Of a stretch of DNA of 64,000 nt, positions 1 through 7,436 are shown one piece after another. The notes beneath the pieces are model-generated. The model saw nothing but the letters and a program-made list of their open reading frames with translations, was not told where the DNA came from and ran no database searches. The first letter of the stretch is position 1. The number at the start of each line of letters is the position of its first letter. Location of the stretch: assembly GCF_004959855.1 (NCBI RefSeq), contig NZ_SPNT01000001.1, forward strand, positions 682,001 to 746,000, written 5' to 3'. Origin of the DNA: Nitratireductor sp. XY-223. Lineage in GTDB: Bacteria > Pseudomonadota > Alphaproteobacteria > Rhizobiales > Rhizobiaceae. The position numbers were made by a program, and so were the translations under genes.

Positions 1-1703
1 GCCAGCGATACGCCGAACAGGCCGAGGAAAATCATGTATTTGACCGGCCACAGGCGCTCGTGCAGCCCCCAGGGCAGTTCCCATTGCGGAACCTTGAGCG
101 CGCGTGCAATGCGGTTGGTCAGCTCCTGCAGCGCGCCGAAGGGGCACAGCCAGCCGCAATAGGCGCCGCGTCCCCAGAAGACCAGCGCCGCGGCGACCGA
201 GAACCACAGGATGAAGATCATCGGATCGAGCAGGAAGGCGTCCCAGGTAAAGCCCTCCTTCAGCGCGCCGGCAAGCGCCATCAGGTTCACCACCGAGAGC
301 TGGGCGTTGGCGTACCAGCCGAGGAAGAAAAGCGTCATGGTCAGGAAGCCCATGCGGAACCAGAACAGGAAGCGCTCGTTGCGGGTCCACTGGAACTGGA
401 AGAAGAAGACGCCCGTCAGCACGGCCAGCATGGCGGCAAGCACGGCGATCTCGAATTTCCGGTCGAGCCAGATGCGCTGCCACAGCGCGGCTTTCGCGGC
501 GGCTTCCTCCGCGCTTGCATCGGGGGCAGGGGCCAGCGGCAGCAGGTATCTCTCGGGCAGGCGGTAGCCGAGATCGAAGGTCAGGAAGCTCTTGTCGACC
601 GGGCCCGTCGCGCGCTGGGCCAGAAGTTGCAGGCGCCAGGGTTCGGCCGGATCGAATTCCGCGTCGGCGGGGATCTTGAAGAGATCGAGTTCGGTGAAGC
701 TCGGCGCGCCGGGGGCGGCGATCTCCCCCAGCCGGCGGTGCTGCCGGTCGAAGAAGCGCACCGAACGGTCGCCCTGGATGAGCTGGATGCGGTCGAATAT
801 GCCGCCGCGCACGTAACCGGATCCCTTGAAGGAATAGCGGCCGCGTCCGGCGACGAGAATGGCGTGCTCGCCGTCCTGCAGCCAGTCCTGCAGGTTGGCG
901 TATTCGGCTTCGCCGAGCAGGCTGAGGCCGATGGCCGGGACACTGACGAGCGCGGCCTTCATGTCGATAAACGTGTCGGCGTCCGGGCCGCGTTCCGGCC
1001 GGGCGGCGGCACGCGCGTCGCCGGAGGCTGCGAAGGCCTGGTTGATCTGGCCGACATCGAGGTTCAGCGTGCGCACGGAGCCGTCGCCGGACAGCGTCAT
1101 CCAGTCCTCGGTCGCGAGCAGATCCGGATTGATCTGCCGCCGCGGCCCGGCGGCCGCCTCCGGCGCCAGACCGCCGAGGCCAAGCGCCCGGGCAACCTTC
1201 AGACCGGCGCGCACGATCGAATCGTCGATGACCATGATGGTCACGGTCGCGCCCGATATGATGTCGAGGTCGTGCGCCGATCCGCCCGCGGCGGCTTCGG
1301 CTTTCAGGTCGAGACCGGCATAGCTTTCGGTGAGGCGCTGAACCTTCGCATCGGGAATGCCGATCAGGACGATGGGCTCGGCGTGTTCGACGAGCTGAAC
1401 GCCGGTCAGGACCGCATCGTCCGAGACGGCAGCAACGACATGGATCGGCTTGCCGGAATAGCCGGTGGTGCCGACGAAATCGGATGTCAGGAACGCCCAG
1501 CCGACGGTTTCGCCGCCTTTCAGCACCGGGGCGACCGGAATGTCCGTGCGCATGCCACCGAAGCCGGTGGCGCCGGGGACGAGGTTTTCCGGCTCGATCT
1601 TGCCGAGGAACCGCGGCAGTTGCGGATCGGCGGCAATGGCGGGCAGCGCGAACAGAATCGCGGCCAGAACAAATATTGCCTTCAGATAGGACCCGATGCG
1701 CAC
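1..1703 (-). CDS. nosR: NosR, nitrous oxide reductase expression regulator (5' part; runs off left edge)
   Basis: Membrane-bound flavo-iron-sulfur protein of the NosR/NirI family, needed for expression and electron supply of nitrous oxide reductase. Only the first 567 codons are in the window; the C-terminal ferredoxin clusters lie beyond the left edge. The GTG start at 1703 has GGAGA six bases upstream. A signal-like hydrophobic segment (residues 9-25, ending IAA) leads to a periplasmic FMN-binding domain with SGATVT, whose last Thr (about 155) is the expected flavin attachment site. Membrane segments follow, then CGWLCPFGALQEL at about residue 516, the C-x3-CP motif typical of the family. 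The frame is open throughout. nosZDFYLX would be expected next on the left. A perfect TTGAC-N4-GTCAA box lies 55 bases upstream. Confidence 0.93.
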   Translation of the reverse strand, partial: MRIGSYLKAIFVLAAILFALPAIAADPQLPRFLGKIEPENLVPGATGFGGMRTDIPVAPVLKGGETVGWAFLTSDFVGTTGYSGKPIHVVAAVSDDAVLTGVQLVEHAEPIVLIGIPDAKVQRLTESYAGLDLKAEAAAGGSAHDLDIISGATVTIMVIDDSIVRAGLKVARALGLGGLAPEAAAGPRRQINPDLLATEDWMTLSGDGSVRTLNLDVGQINQAFAASGDARAAARPERGPDADTFIDMKAALVSVPAIGLSLLGEAEYANLQDWLQDGEHAILVAGRGRYSFKGSGYVRGGIFDRIQLIQGDRSVRFFDRQHRRLGEIAAPGAPSFTELDLFKIPADAEFDPAEPWRLQLLAQRATGPVDKSFLTFDLGYRLPERYLLPLAPAPDASAEEAAAKAALWQRIWLDRKFEIAVLAAMLAVLTGVFFFQFQWTRNERFLFWFRMGFLTMTLFFLGWYANAQLSVVNLMALAGALKEGFTWDAFLLDPMIFILWFSVAAALVFWGRGAYCGWLCPFGALQELTNRIARALKVPQWELPWGLHERLWPVKYMIFLGLFGVSL

Positions 1704-1758
1704 AGCAGCTCTCCGTGGAATACAGGAGGACTACTGTCAGCTTTCGGACCCAATCTCC

Positions 1759-1772
1759 TTGACTTCTGTCAA
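1759..1772. promoter_or_regulatory. FNR/NnrR-type palindrome upstream of nosR
   Basis: TTGACTTCTGTCAA is a perfect inverted repeat TTGAC-N4-GTCAA, matching the TTGAY-N4-RTCAA consensus of FNR/CRP-superfamily regulators (FNR, FnrL, NnrR, DNR) that control denitrification genes. It lies 55 bases upstream of the nosR start, a sensible distance for an activator site near -40 of a promoter reading into nosR. That it serves nosR rather than the outer membrane gene at 1978 is inferred from distance and known biology. Confidence 0.75.
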
Positions 1773-1841
1773 GTGACTCCAAAATTTCGGTGGTTTGCGA
1801 CGATTGGCGCGACTTCCCATGTGGACGCGGTTATCGAGCGC

Positions 1842-1977
1842 TGTCACCCCGATGCAACATTCATCGCCGTTTCTGCCGTTGAGTGCGGCAGATTGACCGA
1901 AAACGTAAGGTAACCGTTGATTTTTTTCGATGAATCAAGCTAACTGACCAAACATATTCTTTTGGGGGGATAGCTTG
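1842..1977 (+). promoter_or_regulatory. Upstream region of the first triple-barrel gene; duplicated at 4082-4213
   Basis: This leader starts at TGTCACCCCGATGCAACATT and runs to the start codon. It is repeated with few changes before the second triple-barrel gene, so the duplicated unit included the promoter. Both copies keep an inverted repeat TTGATT-N10-AATCAA (1917-1922 with 1933-1938) and a purine-rich Shine-Dalgarno (GGGGGGA at 1964-1970, seven bases before ATG). Which part is the promoter core cannot be told by eye. Confidence 0.6.
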
Positions 1978-4011
1978 ATGATGGGTCAAAGCGTCCGGTC
2001 TGCCTTGTTGGCATCCGCGGCCATGGTTTCGGTCAGCCTTTGTGCGGCGCCGTCCTGGGCGGACGAGCCTTCGCCAGCCAATACATGGGAAGGGTTCTAC
2101 GGCGGCATCAGCGGCGGGATCGGTTCCTTCAACGGACGCGCCATGGACTGGGAATTTGACATTTTCGAAAGCCCGGACGGCGACATCGATCTGCGCGGCT
2201 TTGCCGGCATTTTCGGCGCACAGGCGGGCTACAATTATCAGCTCGGCGGCCTTGTCATTGGCCTCGAGGGCGATGTGAGCTGGACCGGTTTCAGTGAAGG
2301 CAGGTCGTTTGATGACGACACCTACTACGTCAAGGCGAATATGGACTGGCTGGCGACGGTTCGCGGGCGCATGGGCCTCGCCAACGAGCAGGCGATGGCC
2401 TATGTCACCGGCGGCCTGGCGCTCGCCGGTGTCGAGCATTGCGCCAACGAAGGTGACCCGTGCTCGATCGATGGGGATGATGCCATCGCCTGGAGCGGTA
2501 CGCAGCCGGGCCTCGTTGCCGGCGCCGGTGTCGAGGCGCGGCTCTCGGACCGCTGGTCCTTCAAATCGGAATATCTCTATCTCGTTACCGCCAACAAGAA
2601 TGTCATTTACGATACAGGCGGCGGCGACGTGGACTTCGGCTTCGATGCGCATATCTTCCGCGTCGGCTTGAACTATCATCTTGGCGGATTGCCGACGGGT
2701 GGCGGTTCCGACATGTATGCTGGTGGGCCCTGGCAGGGCCTTTATGCCGGCGTGAACGGCGGGATCGGCTCCTTCAACGGCCGGGCCATTGACTGGCACT
2801 GGGGCACATTCAGAGGTCCGGACGCCGATATCGATCAGCGCGGCTTTGCCGGGATTTTCGGCGCCCAGGCCGGCTACAACCACCAGCATGGCGGGTTTGT
2901 CTTCGGCTTCGAGGGCGATGTGAGCTGGACCGGTTTCAGCGAAGGCAGAGTATACCTCGATGACACCATTCCCGACAGCTATGTCAAATCCAACATGGAC
3001 TGGCTGGCGACTGTGCGCGGGCGCATGGGTGTGGCTAACGACCAGGCCATGGCCTATGTCACCGGCGGCCTGGCGCTGGCCGGCGTCGAGCACTGCGCCA
3101 ACAGTGATCATGACGCCCCGTGTTCGATCGACAACGATGAGAACATCGCCTGGAGCGGCACGCAGCCGGGCCTCGTGGCAGGCGCCGGCGTCGAGGCGCG
3201 GCTCTCGAACCGGTGGTCGTTCAAGTCGGAATATCTCTATCTTGTCACCGCCGACAAGAACATCGTCTACAATTCGGTACTCGATCACGACATCGATTTC
3301 GGCTTCGATGCGCATATCTTCCGGGTCGGGCTGAACTATCACCTGGGCGGATTGCCCACCGGCGGTTCCGACATTCCGTCCGGCGGGCCATGGCAAGGCC
3401 TTTATGCCGGCGTCAGCGGCGGCATCGGCTCGTTCAACGGGCGGACCATGGACTCGAGCGTGGATTTGGTCGAAAATCCAGACGGCGATTTCGATCTGCG
3501 CAGTTTTGCCGGGATCTTCGGCGCCCAGGCCGGCTACAACTATCAGATGGGCGGCCTTGTCTTCGGCTTCGAGGGCGATGCGAGCTGGACCGGTTTCAGT
3601 GAAGACGATACGCTCGATGGCGGCGATCACTACGTCAAGGCGAATATGGACTGGCTGGCAACGGTGCGCGGGCGCATGGGCGTCGCCAATGACAAGGCCA
3701 TGGCATATGTCACCGGAGGGCTGGCGCTGGCCGGCGTCGAGCATTGCGCAAATGACAACGACCCCTGCTCGATCGATGGTGACGACGACATTGCCTGGAG
3801 CGGCACGCAGCCGGGCCTCGTGGCCGGCGCCGGCGTCGAGGCACGGCTGTCGGACCGCTGGTCGTTCAAGTCGGAATATCTCTATCTCGTCACCGCCGAC
3901 AAGAACCTGGTCTACGACACGACCAACGGCCAGGATGTCGATTTCGGTTTCGACGCGCATATCTTCCGGGTCGGGCTGAACTACAAGTTCAACGTGCCGC
4001 CGCTGATGTAG
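1978..4011 (+). CDS. Outer membrane protein with three tandem 8-stranded beta-barrel units
   Basis: 677-residue secreted protein of the Omp25/Omp31-like outer membrane beta-barrel superfamily. A signal peptide (residues 1-28, cleavage after SWA) is followed by three homologous units of about 210-220 residues, starting near W37, 250 and 470. Each unit has an opening strand like EGFYGGISGGIGSF, a conserved core MDWLATVRGRMG then AMAYVTGGLALAGVEHC, a Cys pair around a short acidic loop, and a terminal strand HIFRVGLNYHLGG (NYKF in the last). Family members usually carry one such barrel of roughly 200-280 residues, so a triple fusion is unusual. Differences among units fall in about four short segments per unit, as expected for surface loops. 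The start at 1978 is chosen for its GGGGGGA site; ATG 1981 is an alternative. The function of the family is mostly structural or heme/adhesion-related; none is shown here. Confidence 0.85.
   Translation: MMGQSVRSALLASAAMVSVSLCAAPSWADEPSPANTWEGFYGGISGGIGSFNGRAMDWEFDIFESPDGDIDLRGFAGIFGAQAGYNYQLGGLVIGLEGDVSWTGFSEGRSFDDDTYYVKANMDWLATVRGRMGLANEQAMAYVTGGLALAGVEHCANEGDPCSIDGDDAIAWSGTQPGLVAGAGVEARLSDRWSFKSEYLYLVTANKNVIYDTGGGDVDFGFDAHIFRVGLNYHLGGLPTGGGSDMYAGGPWQGLYAGVNGGIGSFNGRAIDWHWGTFRGPDADIDQRGFAGIFGAQAGYNHQHGGFVFGFEGDVSWTGFSEGRVYLDDTIPDSYVKSNMDWLATVRGRMGVANDQAMAYVTGGLALAGVEHCANSDHDAPCSIDNDENIAWSGTQPGLVAGAGVEARLSNRWSFKSEYLYLVTADKNIVYNSVLDHDIDFGFDAHIFRVGLNYHLGGLPTGGSDIPSGGPWQGLYAGVSGGIGSFNGRTMDSSVDLVENPDGDFDLRSFAGIFGAQAGYNYQMGGLVFGFEGDASWTGFSEDDTLDGGDHYVKANMDWLATVRGRMGVANDKAMAYVTGGLALAGVEHCANDNDPCSIDGDDDIAWSGTQPGLVAGAGVEARLSDRWSFKSEYLYLVTADKNLVYDTTNGQDVDFGFDAHIFRVGLNYKFNVPPLM
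2086..3996 (+). repeat. Three tandem in-frame barrel-coding repeats, gene 1
   Basis: Three units begin near 2086, 2725 and 3385, the middle period being about 660 bases. Near-identical stretches recur in each unit, for instance ATGGACTGGCTGGCGAC and ACGCAGCCGGGCCTCGT, separated by divergent loop-coding segments. This mosaic suggests unit duplication followed by recombination or gene conversion; that history is inference. Confidence 0.8.
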
Positions 4012-4081
4012 TCGTTGCAGGTGTGGATGCCGTCATCGAGACGCTCCAGTAGGATTTCTGCGGGAGGCGTGAGACGATGCA

Positions 4082-4213
4082 TGTCACCCCGATGCAACAT
4101 TCGTCGCCGTTTCTACCGTTGAGTGCGGCAGATTGGCCGCAATTGTAAGTTAAACGTTGATTTTTTTCGATGAATCAAGCTTACTGGCCGGGCATTTTTG
4201 GGGGAAATGCTTG
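4082..4213 (+). promoter_or_regulatory. Duplicated upstream region of the second triple-barrel gene
   Basis: Near copy of 1842-1977, again starting TGTCACCCCGATGCAACATT and keeping TTGATT-N10-AATCAA (4157-4162 with 4173-4178). The Shine-Dalgarno GGGGGA at 4200-4205 is eight bases before ATG 4214. Copy-to-copy offset is 2240 bases, which gives the size of the tandem duplication. Bases 4012-4081 are not shared with the sequence before 1842 and hold nothing I recognise. Confidence 0.6.
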
Positions 4214-6262
4214 ATGGTGGGTCAAAGCATCCGGTCTGTTTTATTGGCATCCGCGGCCATGGTTTCGGTCAGCCTTTATGCGGTGCCGTCCTGGGCGGAT
4301 GAACCTTTGCCGGTCAATACTTGGGAAGGGTTCTACGGCGGCGTCAGCGGCGGGATCGGCTCCTTCAACGGGCGCGCCACAGACTGGGGCTTCGACCTCT
4401 TTGAAAATCCGGACGGTGATTTAGATTTACGCGGTTTTGCCGGTATCTTCGGCGCACAGGCGGGCTACAATTACCAGCTCGGCGGCCTTGTCATCGGCCT
4501 TGAAGGCGATGTGAGTTGGACGGGTTTCAATGAGGATGAGGCTTTTCGTACAGGCTTCTCCTATGTCAAGGCGAATATGGACTGGCTGGCGACGGTGCGC
4601 GGGCGCATGGGCCTCGCCAACGACCAGGCCATGGCCTACGTCACCGGCGGCCTGGCGCTGGCCGGCGTCGAGCATTGCGCCAATGACCACAATCCGTGCT
4701 TGATCAATGGCCTTGACGATATCGCCTGGAGCGGCACGCAGCCCGGCCTCGTGGCGGGCGTCGGCGTCGAAGCACGGCTGTCGGACCGCTGGTCCTTCAA
4801 GTCGGAATATCTCTATCTCGTCACCGCCGACAAGAATGTTGTTTACAACACAGTGGACAATCAGGATGTCGATTTCGGCTTCGATGCGCATATCTTCCGG
4901 GTCGGGCTGAACTATCATCTGAGCGGATTGCCGACAGGCGGCGGTTCCGACATGTATGCTGGCGGGCCCTGGCAGGGCATCTATGCCGGTGTGAGCGGCG
5001 GGATCGGCTCTTTCAACGGGCGGGCGACGGATTGGGATCGCGGTACCATTTCGGATCCTGACGGCGATATCGATCAGCGCGGTTTTGCCGGAATCTTCGG
5101 CGCCCAGGCCGGCTATAACCACCAGATGGGCGGTCTTGTCTTTGGCATCGAGGGTGATGTGAGCTGGACCGGTTTCAGCGAGGAAAGAGCGTTCCTCGAC
5201 GGAACCTCTCTCGACAGCTATGTCAAATCCAACATGGACTGGCTGGCGACGGTGCGCGGACGCATGGGCGTCGCCAACGACCAGGCCATGGCCTATGTCA
5301 CCGGCGGCCTGGCGCTGGCCGGCGTCGAGCATTGCGCCAACAACGATCCGAGTGCCCCATGCTCGATCGACAACGATAACAACATCGCCTGGAGCGGCAC
5401 GCAGCCGGGCCTCGTGGCGGGCGCGGGCGTCGAGGCGCGGCTGTCGGACCGCTGGTCCTTCAAGTCCGAATATCTCTATCTCGTCACCGCCGACAAGAAC
5501 ATCGTTTACAACACAGTAGATGATGAGGACATCGATTTCGGCTTTGACGCGCATATCTTTCGGGTGGGCCTGAACTATCACCTGGGCGGGTTGCCTGCGG
5601 GCGGTTCCGAGATCCCGTCCGGCGGGCCCTGGCAGGGCGTTTATGCCGGCGTGAGCGGCGGCATCGGCGCCTTCAACGGGCGCGCCATGGACTGGAGCTG
5701 GGATATGTTCAGGCGGCCGGACGGCGATTTCGATCTGCGCGGCTTTGCCGGCATCGCCGGCGCCCAGGCCGGTTACAACTACCAGATGGGCGGCTTCGTT
5801 TTTGGCCTCGAGGGCGATGTGAGCTGGACCGGTTTCAGTGAAGACAAATTATTCTACGATAGAGTCACTCCGGCCGACACCTACGTCAAGGCGAATATGG
5901 ACTGGCTGGCGACGGTGCGCGGGCGCATGGGCGTCGCCAACGACAAGGCCATGGCCTATGTCACCGGCGGCCTGGCGCTGGCCGGCGTCGAGCATTGCGG
6001 TAATGATGACGCCCCGTGCTCGATCGACAACGATGACAACATTGCGTGGAGCGGCACGCAGCCGGGCCTGGTGGCTGGCGCCGGCGTCGAGGCGCGGCTC
6101 TCGGATCGCTGGTCCTTCAAGTCGGAATATCTCTATCTCGTCACCGCCGACAAGAACCTGGTCTACGACACGACCAACGGCCAGGAAGTGGAATTCGGCT
6201 TCGACGCACATATCTTCCGGGTCGGGCTGAACTACAAGTTCAACGTGCCGCCGCTTATGTAG
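4214..6262 (+). CDS. Second outer membrane protein with three tandem beta-barrel units
   Basis: 682-residue paralogue of the gene at 1978, with the same plan: signal peptide ending SWA, three barrel units of about 220 residues, terminal strand FRVGLNYKF. Scaffold stretches such as AMAYVTGGLALAGVEHC are almost unchanged among all six units in the two genes. The loop segments differ (for example after GRATDWGFD, after GFNEDEAF, around HNPCLING, and after KNVVYNT). Each unit again has the Cys pair bracketing a D/N-rich loop. The ATG at 4214 is chosen because it matches the first gene's start and has GGGGGA eight bases upstream; the frame is open further upstream, but that part is the duplicated leader. 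It probably sits in the outer membrane as a multi-barrel or one larger porin-like barrel. Confidence 0.85.
   Translation: MVGQSIRSVLLASAAMVSVSLYAVPSWADEPLPVNTWEGFYGGVSGGIGSFNGRATDWGFDLFENPDGDLDLRGFAGIFGAQAGYNYQLGGLVIGLEGDVSWTGFNEDEAFRTGFSYVKANMDWLATVRGRMGLANDQAMAYVTGGLALAGVEHCANDHNPCLINGLDDIAWSGTQPGLVAGVGVEARLSDRWSFKSEYLYLVTADKNVVYNTVDNQDVDFGFDAHIFRVGLNYHLSGLPTGGGSDMYAGGPWQGIYAGVSGGIGSFNGRATDWDRGTISDPDGDIDQRGFAGIFGAQAGYNHQMGGLVFGIEGDVSWTGFSEERAFLDGTSLDSYVKSNMDWLATVRGRMGVANDQAMAYVTGGLALAGVEHCANNDPSAPCSIDNDNNIAWSGTQPGLVAGAGVEARLSDRWSFKSEYLYLVTADKNIVYNTVDDEDIDFGFDAHIFRVGLNYHLGGLPAGGSEIPSGGPWQGVYAGVSGGIGAFNGRAMDWSWDMFRRPDGDFDLRGFAGIAGAQAGYNYQMGGFVFGLEGDVSWTGFSEDKLFYDRVTPADTYVKANMDWLATVRGRMGVANDKAMAYVTGGLALAGVEHCGNDDAPCSIDNDDNIAWSGTQPGLVAGAGVEARLSDRWSFKSEYLYLVTADKNLVYDTTNGQEVEFGFDAHIFRVGLNYKFNVPPLM
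4323..6247 (+). repeat. Three tandem in-frame barrel-coding repeats, gene 2
   Basis: Three units begin near 4323, 4962 and 5622 with a period of about 640-660 bases, homologous to each other and to the three units at 2086-3996. Together there are six copies of one barrel-coding module in 4.3 kb. Confidence 0.8.
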
Positions 6263-6303
6263 TCGCCACATGCGCATGCCGTCGTCGAAACGCTCGGCAA
6301 ATT

Positions 6304-7314
6304 CTATTGCCGCGGCGCCGCCAGCGATTGCCGCTCCACGATACGGGTTTCAAGCCTCCGGCTTCGCGGCCGGCGGTTCTCGAGGGCCGTGAAAAGAGCG
6401 GTCGCCGCCGACCGGCCCATCCTGCCGTGCGGGACATGAACGGTCGTGATACCCGGTTCGACGACCGTTGCCAGTTCGATGTCGTCGAAACCGGTCACCG
6501 AGATGTCCCGCGGAACCTCAACACCCATCGATTTGGCCCTGATGATCGCGCCGGCTGCCAAAACGTCATTGCCGCAGACGATGGCGGTCGGGCGCCTGTC
6601 GCCGCTGACGATTGTCTCGAACACATCACCGGCGGCATCGATGCTGTAGGCACATTCCGTCACCGCAAGGCCCGGTATTCCATGGTCGGACAGCGCCTGT
6701 CGCACGCCGGACAGCCGGTCTCTCGCCCGGTCGTTGCTGTCGGTGACGCCGGCGATCATGGCGATGTCGCGGTGCCCGTATCCGACGACGCGTTCGGCCA
6801 TCTCGTACGCGGCTCGGAAATTGTCGAAGCCGACAAAGGTGTGGCGCGCGCCCTTGCGGTGGTTCCAGGCAAGCACATAGGGAATCCGGCGCTTCGCCAG
6901 ATAATCGTAGACCTCATTGTCGCGGTCATCGCCGATCAGCAGCAGGGCATCGACCCCGCGCGCGATCAGCGACCTGATCTGCTTTTCCTCAACGTCCTTT
7001 CGGTAGGAGGAACTGGCGACCAGCAGGCTGGCCCCGCGATTGCTGATTTCCTCCTGGAAGGCCTGCAGGCCTTTCGCGAAGATCGCATTGTCCATGGTCG
7101 GGATAACGGCGCCGATGGTGTTGGTGCGCTTCGCCGCCATCGCCTGGGCGCCGAAATTCGGCGTGTAGCCGAGTTCGCCGACCACCTGCATGACCCGCTC
7201 ACGGGTCGAGCGCCTGACGGTCTCGGGCCTGCTGAGGCAGCGCGAGACCGTTGCCGTCGAGACCTTTGCCTGACGGGCGACATCTTCCAGCGTCGGAAGC
7301 TGAAATTTCTCCAA
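6304..7314 (-). CDS. LacI-family transcriptional regulator
   Basis: 336-residue LacI/GalR-type repressor. The helix-turn-helix occupies residues 6-27 (LPTLEDVARQAKVSTATVSR is the classic opening), followed by the hinge with GYTPNF and a periplasmic-binding-protein-like sensor domain with SVTGFDDIELA near the C-terminus. A TTG start at 7314 is chosen: it has GGGAGA five bases upstream and places the HTH at the usual distance from the N-terminus. An upstream ATG at 7359 has no ribosome site and overlaps the operator region. It diverges from the HpsN-like dehydrogenase gene, and two LacI-type operators lie between them, so it likely controls that operon and itself. The inducer is unknown; a sulfonated or sugar-like metabolite would fit. 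Confidence 0.92.
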   Translation of the reverse strand: MEKFQLPTLEDVARQAKVSTATVSRCLSRPETVRRSTRERVMQVVGELGYTPNFGAQAMAAKRTNTIGAVIPTMDNAIFAKGLQAFQEEISNRGASLLVASSSYRKDVEEKQIRSLIARGVDALLLIGDDRDNEVYDYLAKRRIPYVLAWNHRKGARHTFVGFDNFRAAYEMAERVVGYGHRDIAMIAGVTDSNDRARDRLSGVRQALSDHGIPGLAVTECAYSIDAAGDVFETIVSGDRRPTAIVCGNDVLAAGAIIRAKSMGVEVPRDISVTGFDDIELATVVEPGITTVHVPHGRMGRSAATALFTALENRRPRSRRLETRIVERQSLAAPRQ

Positions 7315-7366
7315 GGACGTCTCCCGGATTCGAACCGTGCCAAGATAATGGCGCGGCATATCAAAA

Positions 7367-7380
7367 TGCAAGCCTTTACA
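7367..7380. promoter_or_regulatory. LacI-type operator, copy 1
   Basis: TGCAAGCCTTTACA differs from the second copy (7389-7402) at two central positions. It lies 22 bases from it, two helical turns, in the divergent promoter region. LacI/GalR operators are typically 14-16 base palindromes with a central CG; this copy is the imperfect one. Confidence 0.6.
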
Positions 7381-7388
7381 TTGGGCAA

Positions 7389-7402
7389 TGCAAGCGCTTA
7401 CA
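7389..7402. promoter_or_regulatory. LacI-type operator, copy 2
   Basis: TGCAAGCGCTTACA is a near-perfect palindrome around a central CG (core AAGCGCTT), the form bound by LacI/GalR regulators. It lies 34 bases before the ATG of the HpsN-like gene, where binding would block its promoter, and on the upstream side of the regulator gene, so it could serve both directions. Confidence 0.75.
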
Positions 7403-7436
7403 TTCCTGTGAGGAGCACAGTCATTCAGGAGCCTCG

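Noticed and set aside
60-1913. Long plus-strand open frame of 617 codons
   Set aside because: It is antisense to nosR, whose minus-strand product has clear FMN-binding and CGWLCP motifs. The plus-strand translation is low-complexity and matches nothing I know.
1861-3960. 699-codon minus-strand open frame opposite the first triple-barrel gene
   Set aside because: It mirrors the repeats of the real gene and has no signal peptide or family motif; high GC at third positions makes such antisense frames open by chance. The same holds for 4427-5581.
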